This document shows positions 6,278-13,094 of a stretch of 13,094 nucleotides of DNA, piece after piece (positions within the stretch are counted from its first letter, which is position 1; the number at the start of each line of letters is the position of its first letter). The position numbers and the translations under genes were made by a program. The stretch covers positions 1 to 13,094 of the forward strand of contig DAOWJK010000028.1 of NCBI GenBank assembly GCA_030640395.1. The letters run 5' to 3'. The notes beneath the pieces are model-generated. The model did no database searches and had not been told where the DNA came from. It worked only from the letters and a program-made list of their open reading frames with translations. This DNA comes from Nanobdellota archaeon (GTDB lineage Archaea; Nanobdellota; Nanobdellia; Pacearchaeales; GW2011-AR1).

Positions 6278-7816
6278 TCATATATCTAAAAAATTAATTA
6301 ACTCTTCAGAAATTCTATGTGGATAAACCAGAAAAAACAATGGAAGAAACTCTCTGTTTTTTGTAAGCAAATCTAAACAAGATTCATTCTTACTATTCTT
6401 CTGGAGTTCTTCCCAGCTTCCTATTTGTTTTGGAAAGTTAGAGTAATTAATTCCATTTTTATTCCAGAAATAAAAATATTCATAATCTTGATCAGGAATA
6501 AATTTACTTATTTGCATATGTGAAATTTTTCGCCAATTTTTTTCTAAAGGTTCTTTTGTTTTCCTTCTTGCTATCATTTCAATCAATGGATTAAGTATAT
6601 GAGAATTCGCTTTAAATTGTTTAAAGTCAATAGGATTATTACAAAAAATTGATTCCATTATTGCGTTAATATCATAATAGGGATTGGGAAATGCCTGTTC
6701 TTTATTTCTGAATCCATTATGTTTGAGAATTCCCTCTAAAATTATATTGATAATCGGTAAAGATTGGTTAAACAATTTATTTCTTTCTAAATATTTAATT
6801 ATAAAAAATAAGTATGGAAAAGAAGAATCTCCCCAAAACCAAACATGCTTCAAATTTTCTAATATCTTATTATGGAGAATGCCATTTTGTTCAGTATTAT
6901 AATAAAATTTATTACAACATAATAATCCAAGTACAATTGTAGTTCTTGCCCTATAAACTAAATCTCCATCACCAAAAGCGGTTCCTTCCAACAAATTATC
7001 CCTATTGACAAATTCCTCCGATAATTCATTTAGAATATTGAGAGTTGTTTCCTTTACCAGCTTTAAAGTTTCATCAATCATTTTATCAGACTTCTTTTCT
7101 TCTTCAATAAATCCTATAATTGTAGAAGATAATATTGTCCACGCCTCAAATTGTGCAAAATGATTTTTCTGTTCTTGAAATTTTTTTAAGATATACGATG
7201 TCAAAATCACTGAAGCAAATATACCATTCAAAATATTAGATTTTTGTTTAGCAGTTTGTAATATTTGTTTTTTTAGGAACATAAAATATTTTTTCTTTGG
7301 AAAGAATTCATTCCCATTTAATTGGAAAAAACTTAGGAATTCTTGGAATTCTTCAAAACTTTTTGGGATAAATTCTCCTTGTGCTTCAATAAAATATTTT
7401 AATAATTGATCTTTATTTATTGTTTCTAATTTAGAAAAATTAGTTGTTGTTTGATTTACTTTGTCAATTCTTTGAAATACATTATCAGCAATGTCCCCAT
7501 TCGTAACGAGATGGGATATGTGGGGTTTCTTTTTATCTATATTTGGATGGTCACAGGCGGTGTTTACCAAATCTTCCATAACTTCCCTATGAATTTTATC
7601 CCAAACAGATAATGAGATATTACCTGTTTTTAACTGATAAGCATGAACATTATCGTCTTTATCAATAGAAATAATATCTTTTCCAAATTCTAATGCTCCA
7701 TGAGGTGAAATATATAAAATTTCATGGCCTTGGGAAATTAATACCTGACAAAATGGGATTTGATAATTTCTTTCATTAGTATTAATCAACCAATTTTCTA
7801 TTGCTCTCTCTATCAT
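6278..7816 (-). CDS. Mrr-like PD-(D/E)XK nuclease fused to a long, probably helical domain
   Basis: This 512-residue protein has a restriction-endonuclease-like N-terminus. After helix IERAIENWL, the core reads SPHGALEFGKDIISID...HAYQLKTG: E43, D47 and Q61-x-K63 fit the D-x(n)-Q-x-K active-site variant found in Mrr-like nucleases. HLVTNGDI (102-109) looks like the strand ending this fold. The rest, about residues 150-512, is rich in Leu, Ile, Phe and Lys and looks helical; I see no NTPase, helicase or membrane motif, and I do not recognise the full-length family. The ATG lies inside the preceding 197-residue gene (35-nt overlap) and is preceded by AAGGAGG at 6-nt spacing. With that gene and the 534-residue methyltransferase it forms a three-gene operon, which suggests a nuclease effector whose own-DNA protection or target choice depends on its neighbours. 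Confidence 0.75.
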   Translation of the reverse strand: MIERAIENWLINTNERNYQIPFCQVLISQGHEILYISPHGALEFGKDIISIDKDDNVHAYQLKTGNISLSVWDKIHREVMEDLVNTACDHPNIDKKKPHISHLVTNGDIADNVFQRIDKVNQTTTNFSKLETINKDQLLKYFIEAQGEFIPKSFEEFQEFLSFFQLNGNEFFPKKKYFMFLKKQILQTAKQKSNILNGIFASVILTSYILKKFQEQKNHFAQFEAWTILSSTIIGFIEEEKKSDKMIDETLKLVKETTLNILNELSEEFVNRDNLLEGTAFGDGDLVYRARTTIVLGLLCCNKFYYNTEQNGILHNKILENLKHVWFWGDSSFPYLFFIIKYLERNKLFNQSLPIINIILEGILKHNGFRNKEQAFPNPYYDINAIMESIFCNNPIDFKQFKANSHILNPLIEMIARRKTKEPLEKNWRKISHMQISKFIPDQDYEYFYFWNKNGINYSNFPKQIGSWEELQKNSKNESCLDLLTKNREFLPLFFLVYPHRISEELINFLDI

Positions 7817-8375
7817 TCCATTCCTCCTTCTTTTTCTCCATTAAATTTTCAAACTTTTTTTTATATTCTTTATCTTTTTCCCATTCAGGTAATTTATCTT
7901 GTATTTTTTTAGCCAAATCAGGACCAACGAACATAGTGGGCATACAGGGATTACCATCATCATCAAAATCAATCTGCATTTTTTCTAATGCTTTTAAAAC
8001 TAAATCAGGGGATATTCCTGCTCCTTTTCCATCAACAATATTCCCAGTTTCTTTTGCGGTTTCATCCAATTTTGCAAATATATTCCTACCTAATTGCTTT
8101 TGAAGATCTCCTGCAATTTCATTTGCAATAGGAACTAATGCTTTTGGACCCTCCGCGATAATTTTATCATTTTTAATAGAAAATTTACTCTGGATTTCAT
8201 CAAAAGATGTTTCCTTTTTATCTCCATCAACTGTATGATAAGCTAATTTATCTCCCTCATGTATTAATATTTGGGTTATTGATCCAATTAAAGGATCAGA
8301 ACGAGATTGTTTTCTTAAATAGTTTTCAAAATTCTTTTTAATTTCTAATTTTATTTTTGGAAAGTCCGGAAACAT
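7782..8375 (-). CDS. Unrecognised 197-residue protein coupled to methyltransferase and nuclease
   Basis: I do not recognise a named family. The protein is soluble, with no signal or membrane segment and one cysteine. Residues 1-70 look like mixed helix and strand (IGSITQILIHEGDKLAYHT). Residues 75-112 are a likely amphipathic helix region. A distinctive motif, IDFDDDGNPCMPTMFVGPDL, lies at 135-154. The C-terminus, from about 158, is a very charged, probably helical tail ending DRESNRKLVD. Its ATG directly follows the methyltransferase TAA with no gap and is preceded by GAGGAG at 5-nt spacing, while its 3' end contains the start of the nuclease gene. That packing means the three products are made together, so it may be a specificity, bridging or inhibitor subunit. 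That role is inference only. Confidence 0.7.
   Translation of the reverse strand: MFPDFPKIKLEIKKNFENYLRKQSRSDPLIGSITQILIHEGDKLAYHTVDGDKKETSFDEIQSKFSIKNDKIIAEGPKALVPIANEIAGDLQKQLGRNIFAKLDETAKETGNIVDGKGAGISPDLVLKALEKMQIDFDDDGNPCMPTMFVGPDLAKKIQDKLPEWEKDKEYKKKFENLMEKKKEEWNDRESNRKLVD
7823..7829 (-). promoter_or_regulatory. Shine-Dalgarno site for the 512-residue nuclease
   Basis: On the minus strand AAGGAGG lies 6 nt before the ATG at 7816, inside the coding region of the 197-residue protein. It fixes the overlapping start and contrasts with the first genes of operons here, which lack such sites. Confidence 0.6.
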
Positions 8376-9980
8376 TTAAACTCCTCTCCCCCTCATCAAA
8401 AAAACAATCTCACAATAAGGCTGTCTATCTTTCTCTGTCCTGTTCAAAACAGGTCTCTTAAATTTATCAACAATCTTTAAACCGCTTTTTTCTGCAATCA
8501 AAGGATATAAATTATATTTGTCATTTGCAACAATAAAATAATCCCCGTCATCCTTAACAAACTTTCCAATATTCCTTAACACTTTACTTATCCCCTCAAC
8601 ATATTCATCTCTTGCCTGTTTTCCCTGCCCATTAAACAAAGGTCCAATCTCTTTATTATCTTTTCTTGGAATATTAAATAATTCATAAGAATAAGCGTGT
8701 TGCTCGTGATAATCAATTTGCCCCACATAAGGTGGAGAAGTAAAAATCCCATCTATTTTTTTCTTTTTTAATAACTTAAAAAATTTAGGATTCTGCTTCT
8801 TCATTTCCTTAAAAATATTTACTTCTCTTGAATCTCCATGAATTACTTCAGAATTAACATCTTTTTTAAGGTTTGAAAATTCTTTTAATCTTTTTATTGT
8901 ATCATAAGTATACCTCACCAAATGTTTAACAATTGAATTAATCGGGGTGCATAATTTTTTGTGCTTTCTGCAATAATATGGTCCAATCTGAGGTTCTTTT
9001 AAAGTTGCTAAATCAGAGTGTCTTGTCGCCCTGCATGAACGGGCGGTTCTGCTTAAAATAATTCTCAAAACATTTCTCAAATTTTCATCTTCAACTTTCT
9101 CTAAAAGTTTAATATAATAAAACAATTCCTGTCTAACCCTCTTTGAAAACCATTTATGCAAAAAACTATTCATCTCTTTTTCATTTAATAATCCCAATTT
9201 ATTTTTTGTTCCATTCTCTTCAAAAAATTCTTTATTCTCTTTGAAGAATTGTCTAAGTTTTTCTTCCCCATATTTTTTTTCATTATTAATTATTCCTTTT
9301 CTCACTTTATTTTTAAATTCTGGATTAGGGAAATGTTTTTTATTAAACTTATTTAATCTCTCTTTTAACTCTTCATCAAAAGAATCATCAAAAACCTTTT
9401 GACTAAATTCGCTTGTCTTAAAACAAATATCCCTCGCTGTTTTATCTAATTCAACTAAATCGTATTTCCCTATTTTTACTTTAGAAATTAAGCAATTAAA
9501 ATTAGAGACATCAATTCCAATTGAATGCAAACCTAATTCTGATGATTGAATGAGTGTTGTTCCACTTCCCATAAATGGGTCAAGAATTATATCCCCCTCT
9601 TTAAAAAATATTTTCTTTTTGAATGTGTTTAAATGAGAATCTAAAAAGTATTCTACCAACTGAGGAATAAATTTCCCTTTGTAAGGATGCAATCTATGGA
9701 CATGTTTTGTAGTATCTGATTCTCGTAAATGAGCAAACGACAAATTCCAATTTAAATCATTACCTAATCTCTTTTTCCATTGTTGCTGTTTTTGAATAAT
9801 ATTTTGGTCATAATATTTTTTTAACTCATTAAATGCAATTTTTATTTTAAGTCCTTCCATGTATTTTTTTATTTTTGCATATTGAATTAAATATCCTATA
9901 TTAGAAGTGGTTACTGGTCTGTCTAAATAATAAGTTGCCCATGTTGACGCTTCTTTTAAAGATAACCTCTCTTTTTGCAT
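8376..9980 (-). CDS. SPPY-type DNA methyltransferase with N-terminal DNA-binding-like segment
   Basis: This 534-residue SAM-dependent DNA amino-methyltransferase begins with a helix-turn-helix-like segment, LSLKEASTWATYYL...TTSNIGYLIQYAKI (6-37). HRLHPYKGKFIPQLVEYFLD (95-114) looks like motif X. Motif I is DPFMGSGTT (134-142), with GIDVSN (155-160) after it. A long, lysine-rich helical region (about 180-380) includes SCRATRHSDL and YYCRKHKKLC; C316, C337 and C344 are conspicuous, and this is probably the target-recognition part. The catalytic motif IV is TSPPYVG (414-420), followed by DYHEQHAYSYELF. SPPY suggests N4-cytosine. A leaderless-type promoter lies upstream, and the two downstream genes are translationally coupled. 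It could protect against the downstream nuclease, against the distant TdeIII-like enzyme, or both. The enzyme class is certain; specificity is unknown. Confidence 0.92.
   Translation of the reverse strand: MQKERLSLKEASTWATYYLDRPVTTSNIGYLIQYAKIKKYMEGLKIKIAFNELKKYYDQNIIQKQQQWKKRLGNDLNWNLSFAHLRESDTTKHVHRLHPYKGKFIPQLVEYFLDSHLNTFKKKIFFKEGDIILDPFMGSGTTLIQSSELGLHSIGIDVSNFNCLISKVKIGKYDLVELDKTARDICFKTSEFSQKVFDDSFDEELKERLNKFNKKHFPNPEFKNKVRKGIINNEKKYGEEKLRQFFKENKEFFEENGTKNKLGLLNEKEMNSFLHKWFSKRVRQELFYYIKLLEKVEDENLRNVLRIILSRTARSCRATRHSDLATLKEPQIGPYYCRKHKKLCTPINSIVKHLVRYTYDTIKRLKEFSNLKKDVNSEVIHGDSREVNIFKEMKKQNPKFFKLLKKKKIDGIFTSPPYVGQIDYHEQHAYSYELFNIPRKDNKEIGPLFNGQGKQARDEYVEGISKVLRNIGKFVKDDGDYFIVANDKYNLYPLIAEKSGLKIVDKFKRPVLNRTEKDRQPYCEIVFLMRGRGV
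8381..8386 (-). promoter_or_regulatory. Shine-Dalgarno site for the 197-residue protein
   Basis: On the minus strand GAGGAG lies in the last codons of the methyltransferase gene, 5 nt before the ATG at 8375. The ATG itself abuts the methyltransferase stop codon. Confidence 0.55.
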
Positions 9981-10000
9981 ATTATTAATTCAACAAGAAG

Positions 10001-10009
10001 CTATATAAA
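10001..10009 (-). promoter_or_regulatory. TATA box of the 534-residue methyltransferase operon
   Basis: On the minus strand TTTATATAG, preceded by an A-rich BRE-like run, is centred 25 nt before the ATG at 9980. There is no Shine-Dalgarno site in the short interval, so a leaderless transcript is expected. Confidence 0.6.
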
Positions 10010-10057
10010 TTTTTTGGACCATTAATTAGTGGCAAATTGAAAATCTCAAATCTCTTC

Positions 10058-10066
10058 TCAAAAATA
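10058..10066 (-). terminator. Possible weak T-run terminator after gyrA
   Basis: Just past the gyrA stop codon the minus strand reads ATATTTTTG, a run of five T without a clear hairpin. Archaeal termination can use such T-runs, but this one is short. The 94-nt gap to the next operon holds only this and the methyltransferase promoter. Confidence 0.25.
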
Positions 10067-10074
10067 TATATTAA

Positions 10075-12519
10075 TCACTCCCCATTCCCCTTCTGCACCC
10101 TAATCAAATCTGTAACATAATCCCCCTGCTGAAGCCTGACAATCCTCACGCCCTGGGCAGCCCTTCCCATTACTCTGATGTTTTTCAAAGAAGTCCGAAT
10201 AACAATTCCTTTTGCGGTTGTGATAATTATGCCGTCCTCGTCATTAACTGCAACAGTTGTAACAACCTCGCCTGTTTTTTCTGACACCTTCAAATTAATC
10301 ACGCCCTTTCCTGCCCTCGCTGTTTTTCTGTAATCCTTAACCGCAGTTCTTTTTCCATAACCTTTTTTAGAAATTGTCAGGATTGCCTGAGTATTTAAAA
10401 CCTCCAGGCTGACAACCTCGTCGTCCTTTCCCATTTTTATTCCAGTAACTCCATAACTTGCTCTTCCCATTGCCCGAACATTATCACTGCCAAACCTAAT
10501 TGCCTGCCCCTTCCTCGTCGCAAGCAAAACCTCCTGCGCTTTTTTCACAACTTCAACACCAATCAAGACATCTGAATTATCTGCAGGAAGATTTATTGCC
10601 TTGACACCAGACGCCCTTGGCTTTGAGAAACTGCCCAGTGAAATTTTCTTGACCTGTCCTTTTCTCGTCGCCATAAATAAATAATCCTCAAAATTTTTTA
10701 CTGAAATAACACTTGTAACTTTCTCGTTTTTTAAATTAAGCAGATTAATTATCGCCTTGCCTTTGCTATATCTTTCTGCTCTTGGAATATCATATGCCTT
10801 TAACCACAAAACTCTTCCTCGTGTTGTAAAGAACATTAAATAATCATGTGTTGAACAAGTAATAAGTTGTTTTACAAAATCCCCTGTTGTCAGATTGCTC
10901 CCGATAACTCCCTTGCCTCCTCTCTTCTGCTCGTGATAAGTCTGCACATCCATTCTCTTGCAATAACCTTTTTCAGTGATGGTCACCACAACATCTCTCT
11001 TCTGCACCAAATCCTTCTCGGAAATCTCAGAAATCCTCTGCAAAACCCTGGTCCTTCTGTTGTCCCCATATTTGGTTTTCAATTCATTAACTTCCCTGAC
11101 AATTATTTTCAAAATCTCCTTAACATCCCCTAAAATCTTTTCAAGCTCGGCAATTCTCTTTTTCAAGTCCTCTGCTTCTTTTTTTAATTTATCAACTTCC
11201 AGTGAAGTCAATTGCTGCAACCTGGTTTCCAGAACAGCCTCTGATTGTTTCCTTGTCAGCTTGAATTTTTGGACAAGATTGTCCATTGCTTCTGTCTTGC
11301 TTTTGGACTTTTTAATCAAAGTTATAACAGCGTCAATATTTTTCAGGGCAATCAAAAGTCCCCCGACAATTTCCTGCCTGTCCTCTGCTTTTTTCAATTC
11401 ATATTTTGACTTTTTTGTAATAATTATTTTTCTATGATTAACATACTCTTCAACAACATTCTTCAAATTCAAAATTTTCGGCTGCCCCCCGACCAAAGCC
11501 AAAAAATTAACATTAAACGAATCCTGCATCCTTGTATATTTATACAGAGAATTAATTACAAACTTTGGATTAGCCCCTTTCTTCAGTTCAAGCACAACCC
11601 GAATTTTCCCTTTTGAAGATTCATCCCTTAAATCAGAAATGCCTTTTATTTTTTTATCCCTTGCTAAATTAGCAATGTTCGTAAGCAAAGTTGTTTTATT
11701 AAGCATGTAAGGAATTTCTGTAATCACAATAACCTCTTTATGTTTTATAGTCTCAATAGAAGTCTTTCCCCTCATTATCAATCTTCCTCTGCCTGTCTTG
11801 TACAATTCAGTCATATCCCCCTGAACCATGGCTCCGGTTGGAAAATCAGGACCAGTAACAATCTCACACAATTTTTCAATTGTAATCTCCGGCTGTTTAA
11901 TATAAGCAACAATAGCGTCGCAGACTTCATTCAAATTATGCGGAGGAATGTTTGTCGCCATGCCAACAGCAATCCCTGTCGCGCCATTAAGCATCAGGGT
12001 CGGAAGTTTCCCGGGAAGCAGTTCAGGTTCTTTTGCTGAGCCGTCATAATTAGGAACAAACCTGACTGTCTCCTTGTCAATATCCTGCAGAAGTTCCATA
12101 GAAATAGGCATCAAACGACATTCTGTATATCTCATCGCAGCCGGAGGGTCTGCATCAATGCTCCCAAAATTACCCTGCCCAAAAACAAGAGGATACCTCA
12201 ATGAAAAATCCTGCGCCATCCTGACCATTGCCTCATAAATAGAACTATCCCCGTGAGGATGATACTTTCCCATAACTTCCCCAACCACCCTCGCTGACTT
12301 CTTGGTCGGAGTCCCGGGCTTCAGCCCCATCTGGTTTATTGCATAAAGAATTCTTCTCTGCACCGGCTTCAGACCATCCTCAATCGACGGAATCGCCCTT
12401 GACACAATAACACTCATTGCATAATCCAAATAAGCCTTTTTCATCTCTCCGGAAACTTCTGTCTGGATAATTCCTTTTTTCTCATCTTCAATAACTTTTG
12501 GGTCAATATTCGGTGTCAT
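10075..12519 (-). CDS. gyrA: DNA gyrase subunit A
   Basis: This 814-residue subunit cuts and reseals DNA in gyrase, the type IIA topoisomerase that introduces negative supercoils using ATP hydrolysis by GyrB. The N-terminal breakage-reunion domain (about 25-505) contains YAMSVIVSRAIPSIEDGLKP, the quinolone-pocket segment HPHGDSSIYEAMVRMAQ (87-103) and the active-site tyrosine Y131 in AAMRYTE. IPPHNLNEV follows at 191-199. A coiled-coil region spans about 440-480. The C-terminal beta-pinwheel (about 508-814) starts with the GyrA-box QKRGGKG (531-537), which marks gyrase rather than topoisomerase IV. S92 and E96 stand where quinolone-sensitive enzymes carry Ser and Asp/Glu. No gyrB is in the window; it may lie upstream, beyond the right edge. 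The start overlaps the acidic-protein gene by 17 nt and has GAGGAGGT 8 nt upstream. By eye the gene is clearly more GC-rich than the defence genes. Confidence 0.97.
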   Translation of the reverse strand: MTPNIDPKVIEDEKKGIIQTEVSGEMKKAYLDYAMSVIVSRAIPSIEDGLKPVQRRILYAINQMGLKPGTPTKKSARVVGEVMGKYHPHGDSSIYEAMVRMAQDFSLRYPLVFGQGNFGSIDADPPAAMRYTECRLMPISMELLQDIDKETVRFVPNYDGSAKEPELLPGKLPTLMLNGATGIAVGMATNIPPHNLNEVCDAIVAYIKQPEITIEKLCEIVTGPDFPTGAMVQGDMTELYKTGRGRLIMRGKTSIETIKHKEVIVITEIPYMLNKTTLLTNIANLARDKKIKGISDLRDESSKGKIRVVLELKKGANPKFVINSLYKYTRMQDSFNVNFLALVGGQPKILNLKNVVEEYVNHRKIIITKKSKYELKKAEDRQEIVGGLLIALKNIDAVITLIKKSKSKTEAMDNLVQKFKLTRKQSEAVLETRLQQLTSLEVDKLKKEAEDLKKRIAELEKILGDVKEILKIIVREVNELKTKYGDNRRTRVLQRISEISEKDLVQKRDVVVTITEKGYCKRMDVQTYHEQKRGGKGVIGSNLTTGDFVKQLITCSTHDYLMFFTTRGRVLWLKAYDIPRAERYSKGKAIINLLNLKNEKVTSVISVKNFEDYLFMATRKGQVKKISLGSFSKPRASGVKAINLPADNSDVLIGVEVVKKAQEVLLATRKGQAIRFGSDNVRAMGRASYGVTGIKMGKDDEVVSLEVLNTQAILTISKKGYGKRTAVKDYRKTARAGKGVINLKVSEKTGEVVTTVAVNDEDGIIITTAKGIVIRTSLKNIRVMGRAAQGVRIVRLQQGDYVTDLIRVQKGNGE

Positions 12520-12904
12520 CTTCTTCTACCTCCTCATAATTTATTAAAAGTTCGTTTTCATCATCAACTTCAAAATTAAAAGAAGTCTTAGTTTCCTTCA
12601 ACTCTCTCAAATTTTCCATTAACTCATTTATCTCTTCATCATCCAAATCAAATTCTAAAACATCAACTTCTATATCTTTGCCCTCGCCTGTTCCATCCTG
12701 CATATCAGAGGGTACACCTTTAGGTGCTATGTCTTCAGAATCTTCTGGATGTTCTTTGCCCTCTGTGTTTATATCTTCTTTCACAGAGGGTACCTCGTCA
12801 GAGGTTCTCGTGCTGGGAGCGTAGCGAGGCAGTACATCCTTGGATGCTAAGTATTCTTTTTTTTCTTCTTCAATTGCTTTAATATTTTTCTCTATGTCTT
12901 CCAT
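12503..12904 (-). CDS. Small acidic protein of unknown function, upstream of gyrA
   Basis: This 133-residue, strongly acidic protein is not recognised. Residues 1-18 and 85-106 (LDDEEINELMENLRELKE) look helical. Residues 18-75 look disordered, rich in Glu, Asp, Ser, Pro and Gly, and coincide with a cluster of DNA palindromes. In that region LASKDVLP (19-26) and IAPKGVPS (59-66) are imperfect copies of each other. The end, from 107, is acidic with strand-like FNFEV and LLINYEEVE. The ATG overlaps the upstream SnoaL-like stop codon as TAATG, with AAAGGAG 11 nt before it, and the 3' end overlaps gyrA by 17 nt. The gene is thus co-transcribed with gyrA. The reading frame is believable from this packing, but function is unknown. 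Confidence 0.65.
   Translation of the reverse strand: MEDIEKNIKAIEEEKKEYLASKDVLPRYAPSTRTSDEVPSVKEDINTEGKEHPEDSEDIAPKGVPSDMQDGTGEGKDIEVDVLEFDLDDEEINELMENLRELKETKTSFNFEVDDENELLINYEEVEEDDTEY
12528..12535 (-). promoter_or_regulatory. Shine-Dalgarno site for gyrA
   Basis: On the minus strand GAGGAGGT lies 8 nt before the gyrA ATG. It also encodes Glu-Glu-Val in the acidic protein, so part of the match could be coincidental. Confidence 0.5.
12706..12851. repeat. Cluster of short palindromic repeats inside the acidic-protein gene
   Basis: Three related units combine a GAGG-containing arm, GTAC and a hairpin. CAGAGGGTAC occurs at 12706-12715 and 12784-12793, with a degenerate form CGAGGCAGTAC at 12825-12835. 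Each leads into a perfect stem: CACCT-TT-AGGTG (12715-12726), ACCTC-GTCA-GAGGT (12792-12805) and CATCC-TT-GGATG (12835-12846). CCCTCTGTG (12759-12767) also pairs exactly with CACAGAGGG (12782-12790). The stems differ in sequence but keep pairing. A hand count gives 35 G/C of 60 in 12781-12840 against 15 of 60 in 12541-12600. Confidence 0.6.
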
Positions 12905-13092
12905 TATTCTTTATTCTCCTTTATTTTATTAAAATTTTCTCTTGTTCCAAAAGTATCATAAATAATTTTAATTTGTTTTATTTTTCCTTTTTTATCAAAT
13001 TCAAACAAATCAACTCCATGAAAAAAAGATTTTTTTCCATTTTTTAAAATCCAGGAATATTCAAAATGTCCTGCTCCTTTATTATCTTTAAC
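12904..13092 (-). CDS. C-terminal part of a SnoaL/NTF2-like protein, 5' end outside window
   Basis: The frame is open to the right edge and encodes the last 62 residues, ending at TAA 12904-12906. The visible pattern is a strand GAGHFEYSWILKNGKK, then FFHGVDLFEFDKKGKIKQI, then IIYDT. This strand-turn-strand ending is typical of SnoaL-like members of the NTF2-like superfamily, small cone-shaped folds that bind ligands or act as isomerases, hydrolases or cyclases. Catalytic residues of these proteins lie mostly in the missing part, so no function can be given. Its stop codon shares one base with the ATG of the acidic-protein gene (TAATG), so it belongs to the same operon as gyrA. Confidence 0.65.
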   Translation of the reverse strand, partial: VKDNKGAGHFEYSWILKNGKKSFFHGVDLFEFDKKGKIKQIKIIYDTFGTRENFNKIKENKE

Positions 13093-13094
13093 AA

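Noticed and set aside
10867..12039. Open frames on the plus strand opposite gyrA
   Set aside because: They are antisense to a fully conserved gyrA, lack promoters and show no protein features; they are by-products of its codon use.
1..13094. CRISPR array, tRNA, rRNA, transposase or integrase
   Set aside because: No regularly spaced repeats, no tRNA- or rRNA-like stretch, and no transposase, integrase or att-like duplication was seen on either strand.

Overview
The window looks archaeal, most likely a small-genome DPANN lineage of the Pacearchaeota/Woesearchaeota type. The evidence is a truncated translation factor aIF2 gamma, archaeal promoters (a TATA box about 25 nt before the ATG, giving leaderless mRNAs), strong Shine-Dalgarno sites only inside operons, and a secreted Cys-rich protein of a kind I associate with those lineages. 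A complete gyrase subunit A is also present; gyrases of bacterial origin are known in several archaeal groups. The DNA is AT-rich. The placement is an inference, because no rRNA or tRNA gene is present.

Layout: (1) 2-2767, plus strand: the end of aIF2 gamma, a secreted protein and a RecB/Cas4-like Fe-S nuclease, each of the last two with its own TATA box. (2) 2818-9980: a defence island. It opens with a TdeIII-family restriction endonuclease (plus strand). Next is a self-contained type II restriction-modification module: an MvaI/BcnI-family endonuclease (plus) facing a minus-strand operon of winged-helix protein, SPPY-type DNA methyltransferase and small ASCH-domain protein. The island ends with a tightly coupled minus-strand operon of a second SPPY-type methyltransferase, an unrecognised 197-residue protein, and a 512-residue protein with an N-terminal Mrr-like nuclease domain and a long, probably helical remainder. 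(3) 10075-13092, minus strand: end of a SnoaL/NTF2-like gene, a small acidic protein gene containing a cluster of short palindromes, and gyrA, all overlapping.

How the parts fit: the island has three separate PD-(D/E)XK-type nucleases but only two DNA methyltransferases. The MvaI/BcnI-like enzyme very probably pairs with the adjacent 424-residue methyltransferase. The TdeIII-like enzyme either pairs with the distant 534-residue methyltransferase, with the middle module inserted between them, or lacks a visible partner. The 534-residue methyltransferase, 197-residue protein and 512-residue nuclease operon is the best candidate for an uncharacterised defence system. A perfect inverted repeat around the promoter of the winged-helix gene is a plausible operator for self-regulation of the middle module.
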